Source: an uncultured Streptococcus sp.
Lineage (GTDB): Bacteria > Bacillota > Bacilli > Lactobacillales > Streptococcaceae
Length of the DNA stretch: 35,557 nucleotides
Assembly: GCA_902461025.1 (NCBI GenBank)
Contig: CABPWC010000005.1
Span: 1 to 35,557, forward strand
Reading direction: 5' to 3'
Position numbers and translations under genes: made by a program. The first letter of the stretch is position 1, and every line of letters starts with the position of its first letter. Shown in pieces: positions 1 through 8,438 of this stretch. The notes beneath the pieces were generated by a model. The model was given only the letters and a program-made list of their open reading frames with translations. It did not search any database and was not told the DNA's origin.

Positions 1-31
1 ATCCCTATTCAGTCACTTCTACATTGGTTGA

Positions 32-1813
32 TTATTTTTTACGATAATGTAAAACCGTTCCTACAGCTACGATAAGCATTGCAATACCAGCAACAGAAAC
101 AATTAGGCTATTACGTTCACCAGTATTTGGAAGTCCTGGTTTGTCTCCAGTTGTTGTAGTGGTTGTTGAACCATTAGCTTCAGGAGTTGTTTTTTCCGAA
201 GTTGAAGCTGTTGTCTCTGCAGTTGGAGCTGTTGTCTCTGAAGTTGAACTTTCAGGAGTTGTAGTTGTTGTAGAGCTTGATTCTTCACTACTATTTTGAC
301 TAGTTGGCTCTTCAGGAGTTGTAGTAGTTGAAGTTGAAGTCTTAGGCTCTTCAGTCGTAGTTGTAGTGGATGAAGTTGTAGACTCAGGAGTCGTAGTTGT
401 AGTAGTTGAAGTCTTAGGCTCTTCAGTCGTAGTTGTAGTGGATGAAGTTGTAGACTCAGGAGTCGTAGTTGTAGTAGATGAAGTTGTAGACTCAGGAGTC
501 GTAGTTGTAGTGGATGAAGTTGTAGATTCAGGAGTCGTAGTTGTAGTAGATGAAGTTGTAGATTCAGGAGTCGTAGTTGTAGTAGATGAAGTTGTAGACT
601 CAGGAGTCGTAGTTGTAGTGGATGAAGTTGTAGACTCAGTAGTTGTAGTAGTAGATGTCGTAGTCGTTGTTGAAGTTGTTGTGGTAGTAGATGTCGTAGT
701 CGTTGTTGAAGTTGTTACATCACTATTGTAGACTTGTGCATCTGCTGAAGCAGCTTTGTTAACCCAAGTGTTTTCTTTGGTTACAGCTGTTTTGTGTTGA
801 TCACTTGTAAGAGAAGCAACATTTGTTACGCTCTTAATTTGATCAGCATGTTGTAGAAGTGTTTGGTATGATAGGGTAATTTCGTCTGTAGATGCAACTT
901 TAAATTGGTCGCTAACCTTAGTCAAATCAAGTTTAAATCCATGTTCTGTCCACTCGATGTATGGTTCTAATGCAAGACCAGACATTGATACTCCGTTAAC
1001 AACTAGAGTTTTACCATTGACTTTCAAGTCAAATGATGCTGGAAGGTAAGTTCCACCTTTGAAGTATTGAGACACATCTTGACCTTTAGCAGATTTAATA
1101 CGGCTATAGTCAAGTGCAGGAAGGTTAGGCATTTGGTCAGTAAAGACGATGCTTGAAGCAGCTTCTTTCTTGTCAACAGCATTGTTTACTGAGATGTGCC
1201 AGAACAAGAAACCATCAGTAGTCTTATCAGTTACTTCTAGGGTATCTCTCCAGTCTGGAATTCCTGTAGGTCCCCAAATTTTTTGAGCATGTTGCAAGTT
1301 AGTGTTATCTGTACCACCAGAATTATACTTCTTAATCGGAAGTAGGACTGGTACTGGACCTTGTCCAGAACGTCTCACGATTGCGGATTCTGAACCGATT
1401 TTTATGGAGCGTTCTTGGTCTTGACCAGTGGTATTATCTCCATCCCATTTATACCAGAATGATACGTTTCCTTCGGCCCCTTTATTTCCTCCTTTTACAA
1501 AGGTAATAGTCAGAGTCTTACCGTCATCTGATACTTTTCCTGTTGCAATTTCTTCGCCACTAGCGTTTTTCATTGAGCTAAAAGCAGAAGAAGCAAACTT
1601 AACGTCCTCTGGCATAGAAATCTTGAATGTATCTCCGACTTCCACACCTGAATCAATTTCCCAGTGATATGAAATCTTTTCGCCTTCAGTTTTCACTTGA
1701 GAAATCCTCACTTGGCTTGTTAATTCTTTTGCTTGGGTACTATATGCACCAATAGAAATTAGAAGTGCTAGGGCCGCAAACGCAGAAATAACAGCAAAAA
1801 ATAACTTTTTCAT
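32..1813 (-). CDS. LPXTG cell-wall-anchored Thr-rich adhesin
   Basis: This 593-residue surface protein starts at an ATG preceded by AAAAAGGAGG. Residues 1-28 look like a Sec signal peptide (MKK, hydrophobic core, cleavage near TQA-K). Residues about 30-355 form a non-repetitive region that reads like the Ig-like adhesin folds of MSCRAMM proteins (inference from pattern only). Residues about 366-545 are almost pure Thr/Ser with PEST-type 12-residue units, a probable extended and possibly O-glycosylated stalk. The C-terminus is a complete sortase signal: LPNTG at 561-565, a hydrophobic segment at about 570-588 and a basic RKK tail. It should be covalently attached to peptidoglycan by sortase A and display the N-terminal domain. 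It is divergent from pepN and has its own promoter. The ligand cannot be told from sequence, and stalk length is likely to vary between strains. Confidence 0.88.
   Translation of the reverse strand: MKKLFFAVISAFAALALLISIGAYSTQAKELTSQVRISQVKTEGEKISYHWEIDSGVEVGDTFKISMPEDVKFASSAFSSMKNASGEEIATGKVSDDGKTLTITFVKGGNKGAEGNVSFWYKWDGDNTTGQDQERSIKIGSESAIVRRSGQGPVPVLLPIKKYNSGGTDNTNLQHAQKIWGPTGIPDWRDTLEVTDKTTDGFLFWHISVNNAVDKKEAASSIVFTDQMPNLPALDYSRIKSAKGQDVSQYFKGGTYLPASFDLKVNGKTLVVNGVSMSGLALEPYIEWTEHGFKLDLTKVSDQFKVASTDEITLSYQTLLQHADQIKSVTNVASLTSDQHKTAVTKENTWVNKAASADAQVYNSDVTTSTTTTTSTTTTTSTTTTTSTTTTTESTTSSTTTTTPESTTSSTTTTTPESTTSSTTTTTPESTTSSTTTTTPESTTSSTTTTTPESTTSSTTTTTEEPKTSTTTTTTPESTTSSTTTTTEEPKTSTSTTTTPEEPTSQNSSEESSSTTTTTPESSTSETTAPTAETTASTSEKTTPEANGSTTTTTTGDKPGLPNTGERNSLIVSVAGIAMLIVAVGTVLHYRKK
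369..620 (-). repeat. Tandem 36-bp repeats coding the Thr-rich stalk
   Basis: Seven consecutive 36-bp units begin at 369, 405, 441, 477, 513, 549 and 585. Six encode PESTTSSTTTTT with one- or two-base differences. The unit at 405 is a variant encoding an EEPKTSTTTTTT type. An eighth, truncated unit begins at 621. The unit length is a multiple of three, so gain or loss of copies changes stalk length without a frameshift. Confidence 0.93.
651..716 (-). repeat. Second tandem repeat in the Thr stalk
   Basis: A 36-bp unit at 651-686 is followed by 30 identical bases at 687-716. It encodes the STTTTT-type start of the stalk and differs in sequence from the 36-bp family at 369-620, so the stalk grew by at least two separate duplications. 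Confidence 0.85.
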
Positions 1814-1851
1814 TGTTCCTCCTTTTTATAGTTGATTTACCAAACAAGACA

Positions 1852-1880
1852 ATTTTAGCACTAACATATTAAGCGGTCAA
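1852..1880 (-). promoter_or_regulatory. Promoter of the LPXTG adhesin gene
   Basis: Read on the minus strand, TTGACC (1880-1875) and TAAAAT (1857-1852) are separated by exactly 17 bp, with a TGC extension directly upstream of the -10. The transcript would start about 1845, giving a leader of about 30 nt that contains the ribosome site. Confidence 0.75.
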
Positions 1881-1977
1881 ATAATACGACTTAACAATTT
1901 TTATAAAATATCTATAGAGTTATGTGAGATGAAAATATTGTAAAAATCATTTCAATCCTTCTTTCTATTTAAAAATA

Positions 1978-1986
1978 TGATAAAAT
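1978..1986 (+). promoter_or_regulatory. Extended -10 promoter of pepN
   Basis: TG-A-TAAAAT at 1978-1986 is an extended -10. No convincing -35 is present. The expected start near 1993 gives a leader of about 45 nt ending in AGGAG (2028-2032). Confidence 0.5.
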
Positions 1987-2038
1987 AGGTATGTTTGAAC
2001 TAGAGCATTCGCTCAGAAATTTAGAATAGGAGAATATG

Positions 2039-4585
2039 ATGCAAGCAGTAGAACATTATATCGAAAAATTTGTTCCTGAACATTATGATTTATTTTTAGA
2101 CTTGAGTCGTGAGACCAAGACTTTTTCAGGAAAAGTAACCATTACTGGTCAAGCTAAAAGTGACCGTATTTCCCTTCACAAAAAAGACTTGGAAATTGCT
2201 TCTGTTGAAGTAGCAGGACAAGCTCGTCCATTTACAGTTGATAACGAAAACGAAGCTCTTCATATCGAACTTACAGAAGCAGGTTCAGTTGAATTGGTTA
2301 TTACTTTTTCAGGTAAAATCACAGACAACATGACAGGAATCTATCCATCATACTACACAGTTGATGGAGTTAAGAAGGAAGTTTTGTCGACTCAGTTTGA
2401 GAGCCACTTTGCCCGTGAAGCCTTCCCATGTGTGGATGAGCCAGAAGCTAAAGCAACCTTTGACCTAGCACTTCGCTTTGACCAAGCAGAAGGCGAACTT
2501 GCCTTGTCAAACATGCCCGAAATTGACGTTGAAAACCGCAAGGAAACTGGCATCTGGAAGTTTGAAACTACACCTCGAATGTCCTCATACTTGCTAGCTT
2601 TCGTAGCTGGTGATTTGCAAGGGGTAACTGCTACAACTAAAAATGGTACTCTCGTTGGTGTTTACTCAACCAAGGCACACCCACTTTCAAACCTTGAGTT
2701 TTCATTAGATATCGCTGTTCGCTCAATCGAGTTCTACGAAGATTACTATGGAGTTAAGTATCCAATTCCTCAATCTCTTCATATCGCCCTTCCTGACTTC
2801 TCAGCAGGTGCTATGGAAAACTGGGGTCTCGTAACCTACCGTGAAGTCTACTTGGTTGTAGATGAGAACTCTACCTTTGCCAGCCGTCAACAAGTAGCCC
2901 TTGTCATTGCCCACGAGCTTGCTCACCAATGGTTTGGTAACCTAGTAACTATGAAATGGTGGGATGACCTCTGGCTCAACGAAAGCTTCGCCAATATGAT
3001 GGAATACGTCTGTGTGGATGCCATCGAACCAAGTTGGAATATCTTTGAAGACTTCCAAACAAGTGGAGTGCCAGCCGCACTTAAACGTGATGCGACTGAT
3101 GGTGTTCAGTCTGTTCACGTTGAAGTTAAACATCCAGATGAAATTAATACTCTCTTTGACTCTGCTATCGTTTATGCCAAAGGAAGCCGTCTTATGCACA
3201 TGCTTCGTCGTTGGCTAGGAGATGCTGATTTTGCTAAAGGTTTGCGTGCTTACTTTGAAAAACACCAATACGGAAACACTATTGGTCGTGACCTTTGGAA
3301 TGCCCTTGGTCAAGCATCAGGCCGTGATGTAGCAGCCTTTATGGATTCTTGGTTGGAGCAACCTGGTTATCCAGTTTTGACTGCTACAGTTGAAAATGAT
3401 GTTTTGAAAATCTCACAAAAACAATTCTTTATCGGTGAACACGAAGACAAGAACCGTCTCTGGGTAGTACCACTTAACAGTAACTGGAAAGGATTACCTG
3501 ATACGCTTGAAACTGAAAGTATCGAAATTCCAGGCTATGCTGCGCTTCTTGCTGAAAACAAAACAGCTCTTCGACTCAATACCGAAAACACAGCACACTA
3601 CATTACAGATTATCAAGGTGAGTTGCTGGATGCTATCCTTTCAGAATTAGTAGAACTTGATAATACAAGTAAGCTTCAAATCGTCCAAGAACGTCGCTTG
3701 CTTGCTGAAGCAGGACATGTATCATATGCAGACTTACTTCCAGTCCTTGATAAACTTGCCAAGGAAGAATCTTACCTGGTTGTTGCTGCAGTTTCTCAAG
3801 TTATTAGTGCCCTTGAGCGCTTTATTGATGAAGGAACAGAAGTTGAGAAAGACTTTAATAACCTCATTGCTAAATTGGCTCGTCACAACTATGAACGACT
3901 TGGTTTTGAAGCAAAAGAGGGTGAATCTGATGAAGATGAATTGGTTCGTCAATTAACCATTTCTATGATGATTCGTTCAAATGATGAAGAAGCTAGTCAA
4001 GTTGCTAGTCAAATCTTTGCAGCTCATAAAGAAAATCTTGCAGGACTTCCAGCAGCTATTCGTGCTCAAGTCCTCATCAATGAGATCAAACATCATGAGA
4101 CTAAGGACTTGGTAGCGAATTATCTGGATCTTTACACTCATGCAACAGATGCAGTCTTCAAACGTCAATTAGCAGCTGCGCTTGCATATTCTACAGATGC
4201 AGAAAACATCCAAACCCTTCTTGCAACTTGGAAGGACAAATTTGTTGTGAAACCACAGGACCTTTCAGCATGGTACCTCCAATTCCTTGGACACCAAGCT
4301 ACCCAAGAAACAGTTTGGGTTTGGGCGCGTGAAAACTGGGATTGGATCAAGGCAGCCCTTGGTGGAGATATGAGCTTTGATAGCTTTGTCATTTTCCCAT
4401 CACACATATTTAAAACAGAACAACGTTTGGCAGAGTATAAGGTCTTCTTTGAACCACAACTTTCTGACCTCGCTCTTAGCCGTAACATCCGTATGGGTAT
4501 CAAGGATATCGCAGCGCGCGTTGAATTGATTAAACGTGAAAAAGCAGCGGTTGAAGCAGTTGTTGCACAATATGGCAAGGCTTAA
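2039..4585 (+). CDS. pepN: Lysyl/membrane alanyl aminopeptidase PepN (family M1)
   Basis: A zinc metallo-aminopeptidase of 848 residues that removes N-terminal amino acids from peptides in the cytoplasm, important for using imported peptides. The M1 signatures are complete: GAMEN at 257-261 and the zinc site HELAH at 292-296 with the third ligand Glu315 18 residues later (NESFA). The N-terminal beta domain, thermolysin-like catalytic domain and long helical C-terminal domain are all present. Two ATGs lie in tandem (2036, 2039). The second has the better spacing from AGGAG and gives the usual family N-terminus MQAVEH. It has its own promoter, ends in a terminator, and lies directly upstream of ciaRH as in pneumococcus. 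Confidence 0.97.
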   Translation: MQAVEHYIEKFVPEHYDLFLDLSRETKTFSGKVTITGQAKSDRISLHKKDLEIASVEVAGQARPFTVDNENEALHIELTEAGSVELVITFSGKITDNMTGIYPSYYTVDGVKKEVLSTQFESHFAREAFPCVDEPEAKATFDLALRFDQAEGELALSNMPEIDVENRKETGIWKFETTPRMSSYLLAFVAGDLQGVTATTKNGTLVGVYSTKAHPLSNLEFSLDIAVRSIEFYEDYYGVKYPIPQSLHIALPDFSAGAMENWGLVTYREVYLVVDENSTFASRQQVALVIAHELAHQWFGNLVTMKWWDDLWLNESFANMMEYVCVDAIEPSWNIFEDFQTSGVPAALKRDATDGVQSVHVEVKHPDEINTLFDSAIVYAKGSRLMHMLRRWLGDADFAKGLRAYFEKHQYGNTIGRDLWNALGQASGRDVAAFMDSWLEQPGYPVLTATVENDVLKISQKQFFIGEHEDKNRLWVVPLNSNWKGLPDTLETESIEIPGYAALLAENKTALRLNTENTAHYITDYQGELLDAILSELVELDNTSKLQIVQERRLLAEAGHVSYADLLPVLDKLAKEESYLVVAAVSQVISALERFIDEGTEVEKDFNNLIAKLARHNYERLGFEAKEGESDEDELVRQLTISMMIRSNDEEASQVASQIFAAHKENLAGLPAAIRAQVLINEIKHHETKDLVANYLDLYTHATDAVFKRQLAAALAYSTDAENIQTLLATWKDKFVVKPQDLSAWYLQFLGHQATQETVWVWARENWDWIKAALGGDMSFDSFVIFPSHIFKTEQRLAEYKVFFEPQLSDLALSRNIRMGIKDIAARVELIKREKAAVEAVVAQYGKA

Positions 4586-4610
4586 AAACTTCTTGACTAA
4601 ATAGTATATA

Positions 4611-4657
4611 AAAACTCAACTTTCTCATAGAAAAACAAGGAAAGTTGAGTTTTTTTT
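4611..4657 (+). terminator. Rho-independent terminator of pepN
   Basis: The stem AAAACTCAACTTTC (4611-4624) pairs with GAAAGTTGAGTTTT (4640-4653) and runs into a T tract. Its 3' arm overlaps the CiaR-type site of the ciaR promoter. Confidence 0.9.
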
Positions 4658-4660
4658 AAG
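4644..4660 (+). promoter_or_regulatory. CiaR-type direct repeat at the ciaR promoter
   Basis: GTTGAG-N5-TTTAAG (4644-4649 and 4655-4660) fits the published CiaR recognition pattern NTTAAG-N5-WTTAAG with one mismatch. It ends exactly 10 bp upstream of the TATAAT at 4671, where CiaR-activated promoters carry it in place of a -35. This implies autoregulation of ciaRH. Confidence 0.65.
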
Positions 4661-4670
4661 ATATTTTTGC

Positions 4671-4676
4671 TATAAT
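4671..4676 (+). promoter_or_regulatory. -10 box of the ciaRH promoter
   Basis: A perfect TATAAT preceded by TGC (extended -10) and with no good -35. The CiaR-type repeat occupies the -35 position. The leader is about 20 nt, with AAGGAGG at 4686-4692. Confidence 0.75.
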
Positions 4677-4700
4677 GGATATAATAAGGAGGAATTTTTG

Positions 4701-5372
4701 ATGATTAAAATTCTATTAGTGGAAGATGACCTAGGCCTGTCAAATTCAGTCTTTGATTTTTTGGATGATTTTGCAGATGTTATGCAGGTATTTGATGGCG
4801 AAGAAGGTCTCTACGAGGCTGAAAGTGGTGTCTATGACCTGATTCTATTGGACTTGATGTTACCAGAAAAAAATGGTTTCCAAGTCTTGAAAGAACTACG
4901 TGAAAAAGGTGTTTCGACTCCTGTTCTCATCATGACAGCCAAGGAAAGTCTCGATGACAAAGGACATGGCTTTGAGCTTGGGGCTGATGATTATCTAACC
5001 AAACCATTCTACCTAGAAGAACTCAAGATGCGTATTCAGGCCCTCCTCAAACGCTCAGGGAAATTTAACGAAAATACCTTAACGTACGGTGATTTGACAG
5101 TCAATCTATCTACTAATGAAGTTAAGGTTCAAGATGCCTCTGTTGAGCTACTTGGGAAAGAATTTGAACTCTTGGTCTATTTCCTCCAAAACCAAAATGT
5201 CATCTTACCAAAAACCCAAATCTTTGACCGTTTATGGGGATTTGACAGTGACACAACCATTTCCGTTGTAGAAGTTTATGTATCAAAAGTCCGTAAGAAA
5301 TTGAAAGGTTCAGCCTTTGCTGAAAATCTCCAAACTTTGCGTAGTGTTGGGTATATTTTAAAACATGTTTAA
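4701..5372 (+). CDS. ciaR: Response regulator CiaR (OmpR/PhoB family)
   Basis: A 223-residue DNA-binding response regulator of the CiaRH system, which in pneumococcus affects beta-lactam tolerance, competence, autolysis and virulence and drives the csRNA small RNAs. The receiver domain is residues 1 to about 115, with acidic pocket E8/D9/D10, phospho-acceptor D51 (in DLILLDLML) and the conserved Lys of YLTKPF. The C-terminal winged helix spans about 125-220, with the WGFDSD and RTLRSVGY-like OmpR signature. The ATG at 4701 sits 8 nt after AAGGAGG. The in-frame TTG at 4698 is less likely. Its 3' end overlaps ciaH by 8 nt, implying translational coupling. Confidence 0.97.
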   Translation: MIKILLVEDDLGLSNSVFDFLDDFADVMQVFDGEEGLYEAESGVYDLILLDLMLPEKNGFQVLKELREKGVSTPVLIMTAKESLDDKGHGFELGADDYLTKPFYLEELKMRIQALLKRSGKFNENTLTYGDLTVNLSTNEVKVQDASVELLGKEFELLVYFLQNQNVILPKTQIFDRLWGFDSDTTISVVEVYVSKVRKKLKGSAFAENLQTLRSVGYILKHV

Positions 5373-6699
5373 GAAATTAAAAAAGAATTGGTACGCAGAA
5401 GATTTCAGCTACTTTATCCGTAATTTTGGTGTTTTCACGCTGATTTTCTCTGCCATGACCTTGATTATCCTGCAGGTTATGCACTCTAGTCTCTACACAT
5501 CAGTGGATGAGAAACTGCTATCTCTCAGCAAAAATCCTCAGGATATCATTCAATTGGCGGTCAATCGTGCAACTGAGGACGTAAAGGATTTGGGTAGTGG
5601 CAGTGTCACTTCAACTTCTGATAAAAAGCCAAATGTGAGTTCCAATACTGAAGTGATTTTGCTCGATGCAAATTTGAATCAATTAGTGACTGGAAATCGC
5701 TTTTTAGGATTAGACAGAATTACTTTCAATAAAAAGGACTTAAACCATATTCGCCAACTTCATGTTGTGAATAGTTATGGTCAGGATGAGGTTTATCGTG
5801 TTGTCTTGACAGAAATGAATATTGATTCGGTATCGACCAATATCAAGTATGCTGCTATCCTGATTAACACGAGCCAACTCGAGCAGATTAGTCAAAACCA
5901 CGAACAGTTAATCGTGGTGGTGATGGCAAGTTTTTGGATTCTATCTATCTTGGCCAGTCTTTATCTTGCTCGTGTCAGTGTGAAACCCTTGCTTGAAAGT
6001 ATGCAAAAGCAGAAGAGCTTTGTGGAAAATGCCAGTCATGAATTACGGACGCCTTTAGCAGTTCTTCAGAACCGTCTGGAAACTCTTTTTAGAAAACCAG
6101 AGGCTACCATTCTGGAGTCAAGTGAGAGCATCGCTTCTAGTTTGGAAGAAGTTCGAAATATGAAGTTTCTAACGACTAACCTCCTTAATCTAGCGCGTAG
6201 AGATGATGGAATCAAGCCAGAGTTTGGGGAAGTAGAACCTGACTTCTTTAATACGACCTTTACCAACTATGAAATGATTGCCTCCGAGAATAATCGTATT
6301 TTTCGTTTTCAAAATCGTGTTCATCGCACCATTATCACAGATAAACTCCTTCTCAAGCAATTGATGACCATTCTGTTTGACAATGCGGTCAAGTATACAG
6401 AAGAAGAAGGCGATATTTATTTTGAGATTTCAACGACTGAACGCAGCCTCTATCTAACGGTAGCGGATAATGGTATCGGTATTTCTGCAGCCGATAAAAA
6501 GAAAATCTTTGATCGCTTTTATCGTGTTGATAAGGCCCGGACACGTCAAAAGGGTGGTTTCGGTTTAGGCTTGTCTTTAGCGAAGCAAATCGTCGATGCC
6601 CTCAAAGGCTCTATTAGTGTTAAAGATAACAAACCTAACGGAACAATTTTTGAAGTCAAGATAGCTATCTCAACACCGTCAAGACGAAAGAATAAATAA
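5365..6699 (+). CDS. ciaH: Sensor histidine kinase CiaH
   Basis: A 444-residue membrane histidine kinase partner of CiaR. Transmembrane segment 1 is at about residues 20-43 and segment 2 at about 182-204, enclosing an extracytoplasmic sensor region of about 140 residues. The H box FVENASHELRTPLAVL carries the phospho-accepting His225. The ATPase domain shows the N box (LFDNAVKYTEE), G1 (VADNGIGIS), F box (IFDRFYRVDKAR) and G2 (GGFGLGLSLAKQI). The gene is translationally coupled to ciaR by the 8-nt overlap and ends in a bidirectional terminator. No truncation or obvious loss of a catalytic residue is seen, so the system looks functional. Confidence 0.97.
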   Translation: MFKKLKKNWYAEDFSYFIRNFGVFTLIFSAMTLIILQVMHSSLYTSVDEKLLSLSKNPQDIIQLAVNRATEDVKDLGSGSVTSTSDKKPNVSSNTEVILLDANLNQLVTGNRFLGLDRITFNKKDLNHIRQLHVVNSYGQDEVYRVVLTEMNIDSVSTNIKYAAILINTSQLEQISQNHEQLIVVVMASFWILSILASLYLARVSVKPLLESMQKQKSFVENASHELRTPLAVLQNRLETLFRKPEATILESSESIASSLEEVRNMKFLTTNLLNLARRDDGIKPEFGEVEPDFFNTTFTNYEMIASENNRIFRFQNRVHRTIITDKLLLKQLMTILFDNAVKYTEEEGDIYFEISTTERSLYLTVADNGIGISAADKKKIFDRFYRVDKARTRQKGGFGLGLSLAKQIVDALKGSISVKDNKPNGTIFEVKIAISTPSRRKNK

Positions 6700-6702
6700 A
6701 AA

Positions 6703-6727
6703 AACCTTCGATGAATCGAAGGTTTTT
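6703..6727. terminator. Bidirectional terminator between ciaH and the DUF3270 gene
   Basis: A tight palindrome with core CCTTCG-ATGAAT-CGAAGG is flanked by A5 on the left and T5 on the right, so it can end transcripts from both sides. The stop codon of the convergent DUF3270 gene (6726-6728) lies at its right edge. Confidence 0.88.
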
Positions 6728-7001
6728 ATTTGAATTTTTTCTTGATAAAAGTGCGCTGCAATTGTAAAGCGAAAAGACTGAGGCCGATAGCCAAAGCAAA
6801 TGATAAAACAGTGTTCAATTTTAGCGATAAGAACATAAAACTAAAGATAGCCAAAAAGACGCAGAAGCAAGCAATGTTTACAAAAAATAGGACTTCCTTT
6901 ACACTAGCAACAGAAGTATTCTCTGGAACATAATCTTGAAACTGGGCAGTTTTTATACTTTCTTGTTCGAACTCATACGGGTGTAGTTTTCTTGCGGGCA
7001 T
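6726..7001 (-). CDS. DUF3270 family small membrane protein
   Basis: A 91-residue protein with a polar N-terminal half (about 1-35) and two hydrophobic segments at about 37-58 and 62-80, ending in a basic tail (KKKFK). It resembles the streptococcal DUF3270 family found next to ciaRH. No enzymatic motif is visible and the function is unknown. A good ribosome site (AAGGAG) precedes the ATG. It is convergent with ciaH, so it is probably not part of that operon. Confidence 0.85.
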   Translation of the reverse strand: MPARKLHPYEFEQESIKTAQFQDYVPENTSVASVKEVLFFVNIACFCVFLAIFSFMFLSLKLNTVLSFALAIGLSLFALQLQRTFIKKKFK

Positions 7002-7370
7002 ATTTCTCTCCTTAACAGTACATTACTATTTTATCATTTTTTAAAGAGAGAATTATTACAGAATGGTTACAAATTGCATAAAATCTGTTTTCAAGGCCAA
7101 AATTGGATTTCTCGACATGCTGATGGGAAGATAATAGGATGGGTAAATCGTTTAACCTTTATCATTTTTTTCTATCTGATACGAGGAAAAATTTGATGAT
7201 TGAAACGAATAAAAATCATACACAGATGCAAATAAATTCAATTTTCAAGTAAGGACAGAATTTTTTTAAATTGATTCTAGTTGTTCATGACGAGGTAGTT
7301 TTCTATCTTTAGTGCTATGGTAAAGAGGAGATTTGTTCCCTCGACAACAGAATACTTAAAGGAGATTGGC
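7002..7370. other. 369-bp intergenic region, no convincing gene
   Basis: This AT-rich stretch separates the DUF3270 gene from the broken ABC permease. It should hold promoters for both. The best plus-strand candidate is TGC-TATGGT at 7313-7321 with no clear -35, which is weak. One 18-codon ORF near 7197 is preceded by GAGGA but has nothing else to support it. I see no RNA gene, repeat or terminator. Confidence 0.5.
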
Positions 7371-8425
7371 ATGTATCTTGCTATCAAAGAAATTTTACAG
7401 AATAAACTGCGTTACAGTTTAATTCTAACAACCATTTTTCTCATTGCTTTTATGGTTTTTTTATGACCAGTTTGGCTTTAGGACTCGTTCGAAATAATAG
7501 GGCTGCTATCGATAATTGGGAAGCAACAGGAGTTGTGCTATCCGATTATGCAAATGATAATTTGACTGCATCCTTTATACCAGAAAAAGACTACAAAGAT
7601 AAAGTGTCTGGGGATGCTGTTCCTCTAAGCTACATGTTTGCGGTGACAAACCTTGTTAATAGTAGTGACAAGATGAATGTCTCTATTTTTGGTCAAGAGT
7701 GGGACAGTTTTATTTCGCCAACCCTGATTGAAGGTCGTTACCCGGAAAATGACCAAGAAGTGGTAGTGGATCAGTCTTTTGAAAATTACGGCATCAAACT
7801 CGGGGATGCTATTCAACTCAACGGAAGTGAGACAAGTTTTAAGATTGTAGGTTTGACCAGAGAAAATAAATTTTTCACGGAACCTGTTGTCTTTACAAGT
7901 TTAACAACATATTGGAATTTACAAGGAACAACAAAAGCCAATCGTTCGATCTCTGCATTGGTATTGCAAAATGATGTAGAAGTGACTGGCGATGGTTTGA
8001 AGCAGATTTCTATACAAAAAATGATTTCGAAAATTCCTGGCTATACCCCTCAAGTCAATGTATTCTCAGGAATGATTCTAGCTATGATCGTCATTACAGA
8101 TCTGATTGTAGGCATTTTTATCTACATCATTACCATTCAAAAATTAGGCCTCTATGGAATTATGCGAGCGCAAGGGATTCAGATAAAATCCATCGTATGG
8201 TCCCTTTTCTGTCAAATCTTTCTCTTATCTGGTTTGGGTATAGGATTGGCTTTATTAGCCATTTGGGCTGTTATTTTAGTCTTACCTGCAACCTTCTTTT
8301 TCTACCCTAGTTGGTTGGCATACTTTGTGTTAAGCCTGGTCATTTGCTTGATGGCACTACTAGGTGGCGTCATTTCCCTTCCGCGTCTACTTAAAGTAGA
8401 TCCAATTACAGCGATTGCAGAATGA
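7371..8425 (+). pseudogene. FtsX/MacB-type ABC permease, frameshifted in a T7 tract
   Basis: Translation from the ATG at 7371 (AAAGGAG 6 nt upstream) gives a typical permease start: a cytoplasmic segment, then the first membrane helix. It stops at TGA 7464-7466, after 31 codons. The rest of the protein continues in another frame from ATG 7463. One extra T in the T7 tract (7456-7462) would join the two parts into about 351 residues. The downstream part has the extracytoplasmic MacB_PCD-like domain and three more helices (about residues 205-225, 245-275 and 285-305 of that part). Without the join, the first helix is split and the permease should not insert properly. The stop and the internal ATG overlap as ATGA, so reinitiation, slippage on the T tract, phase variation, true decay or a sequencing error are all possible. 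The partner ATPase follows directly. Confidence 0.8.
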
Positions 8426-8438
8426 TAAGGAGAATGAT

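Noticed and set aside
366..731. 121-codon plus-strand frame rich in Val and Asp opposite the adhesin
   Set aside because: It is the antisense reading of the Thr-rich repeat. The repetitive sequence simply lacks stops on both strands, and there is no ribosome site.
7203..7216. cre-like sequence before the frameshifted permease
   Set aside because: Two key positions mismatch and no promoter is positioned over it.
7197..7253. 18-codon ORF with GAGGA upstream in the region before the ABC permease
   Set aside because: Too short, with no recognisable product or conservation evidence; expected by chance in AT-rich DNA.
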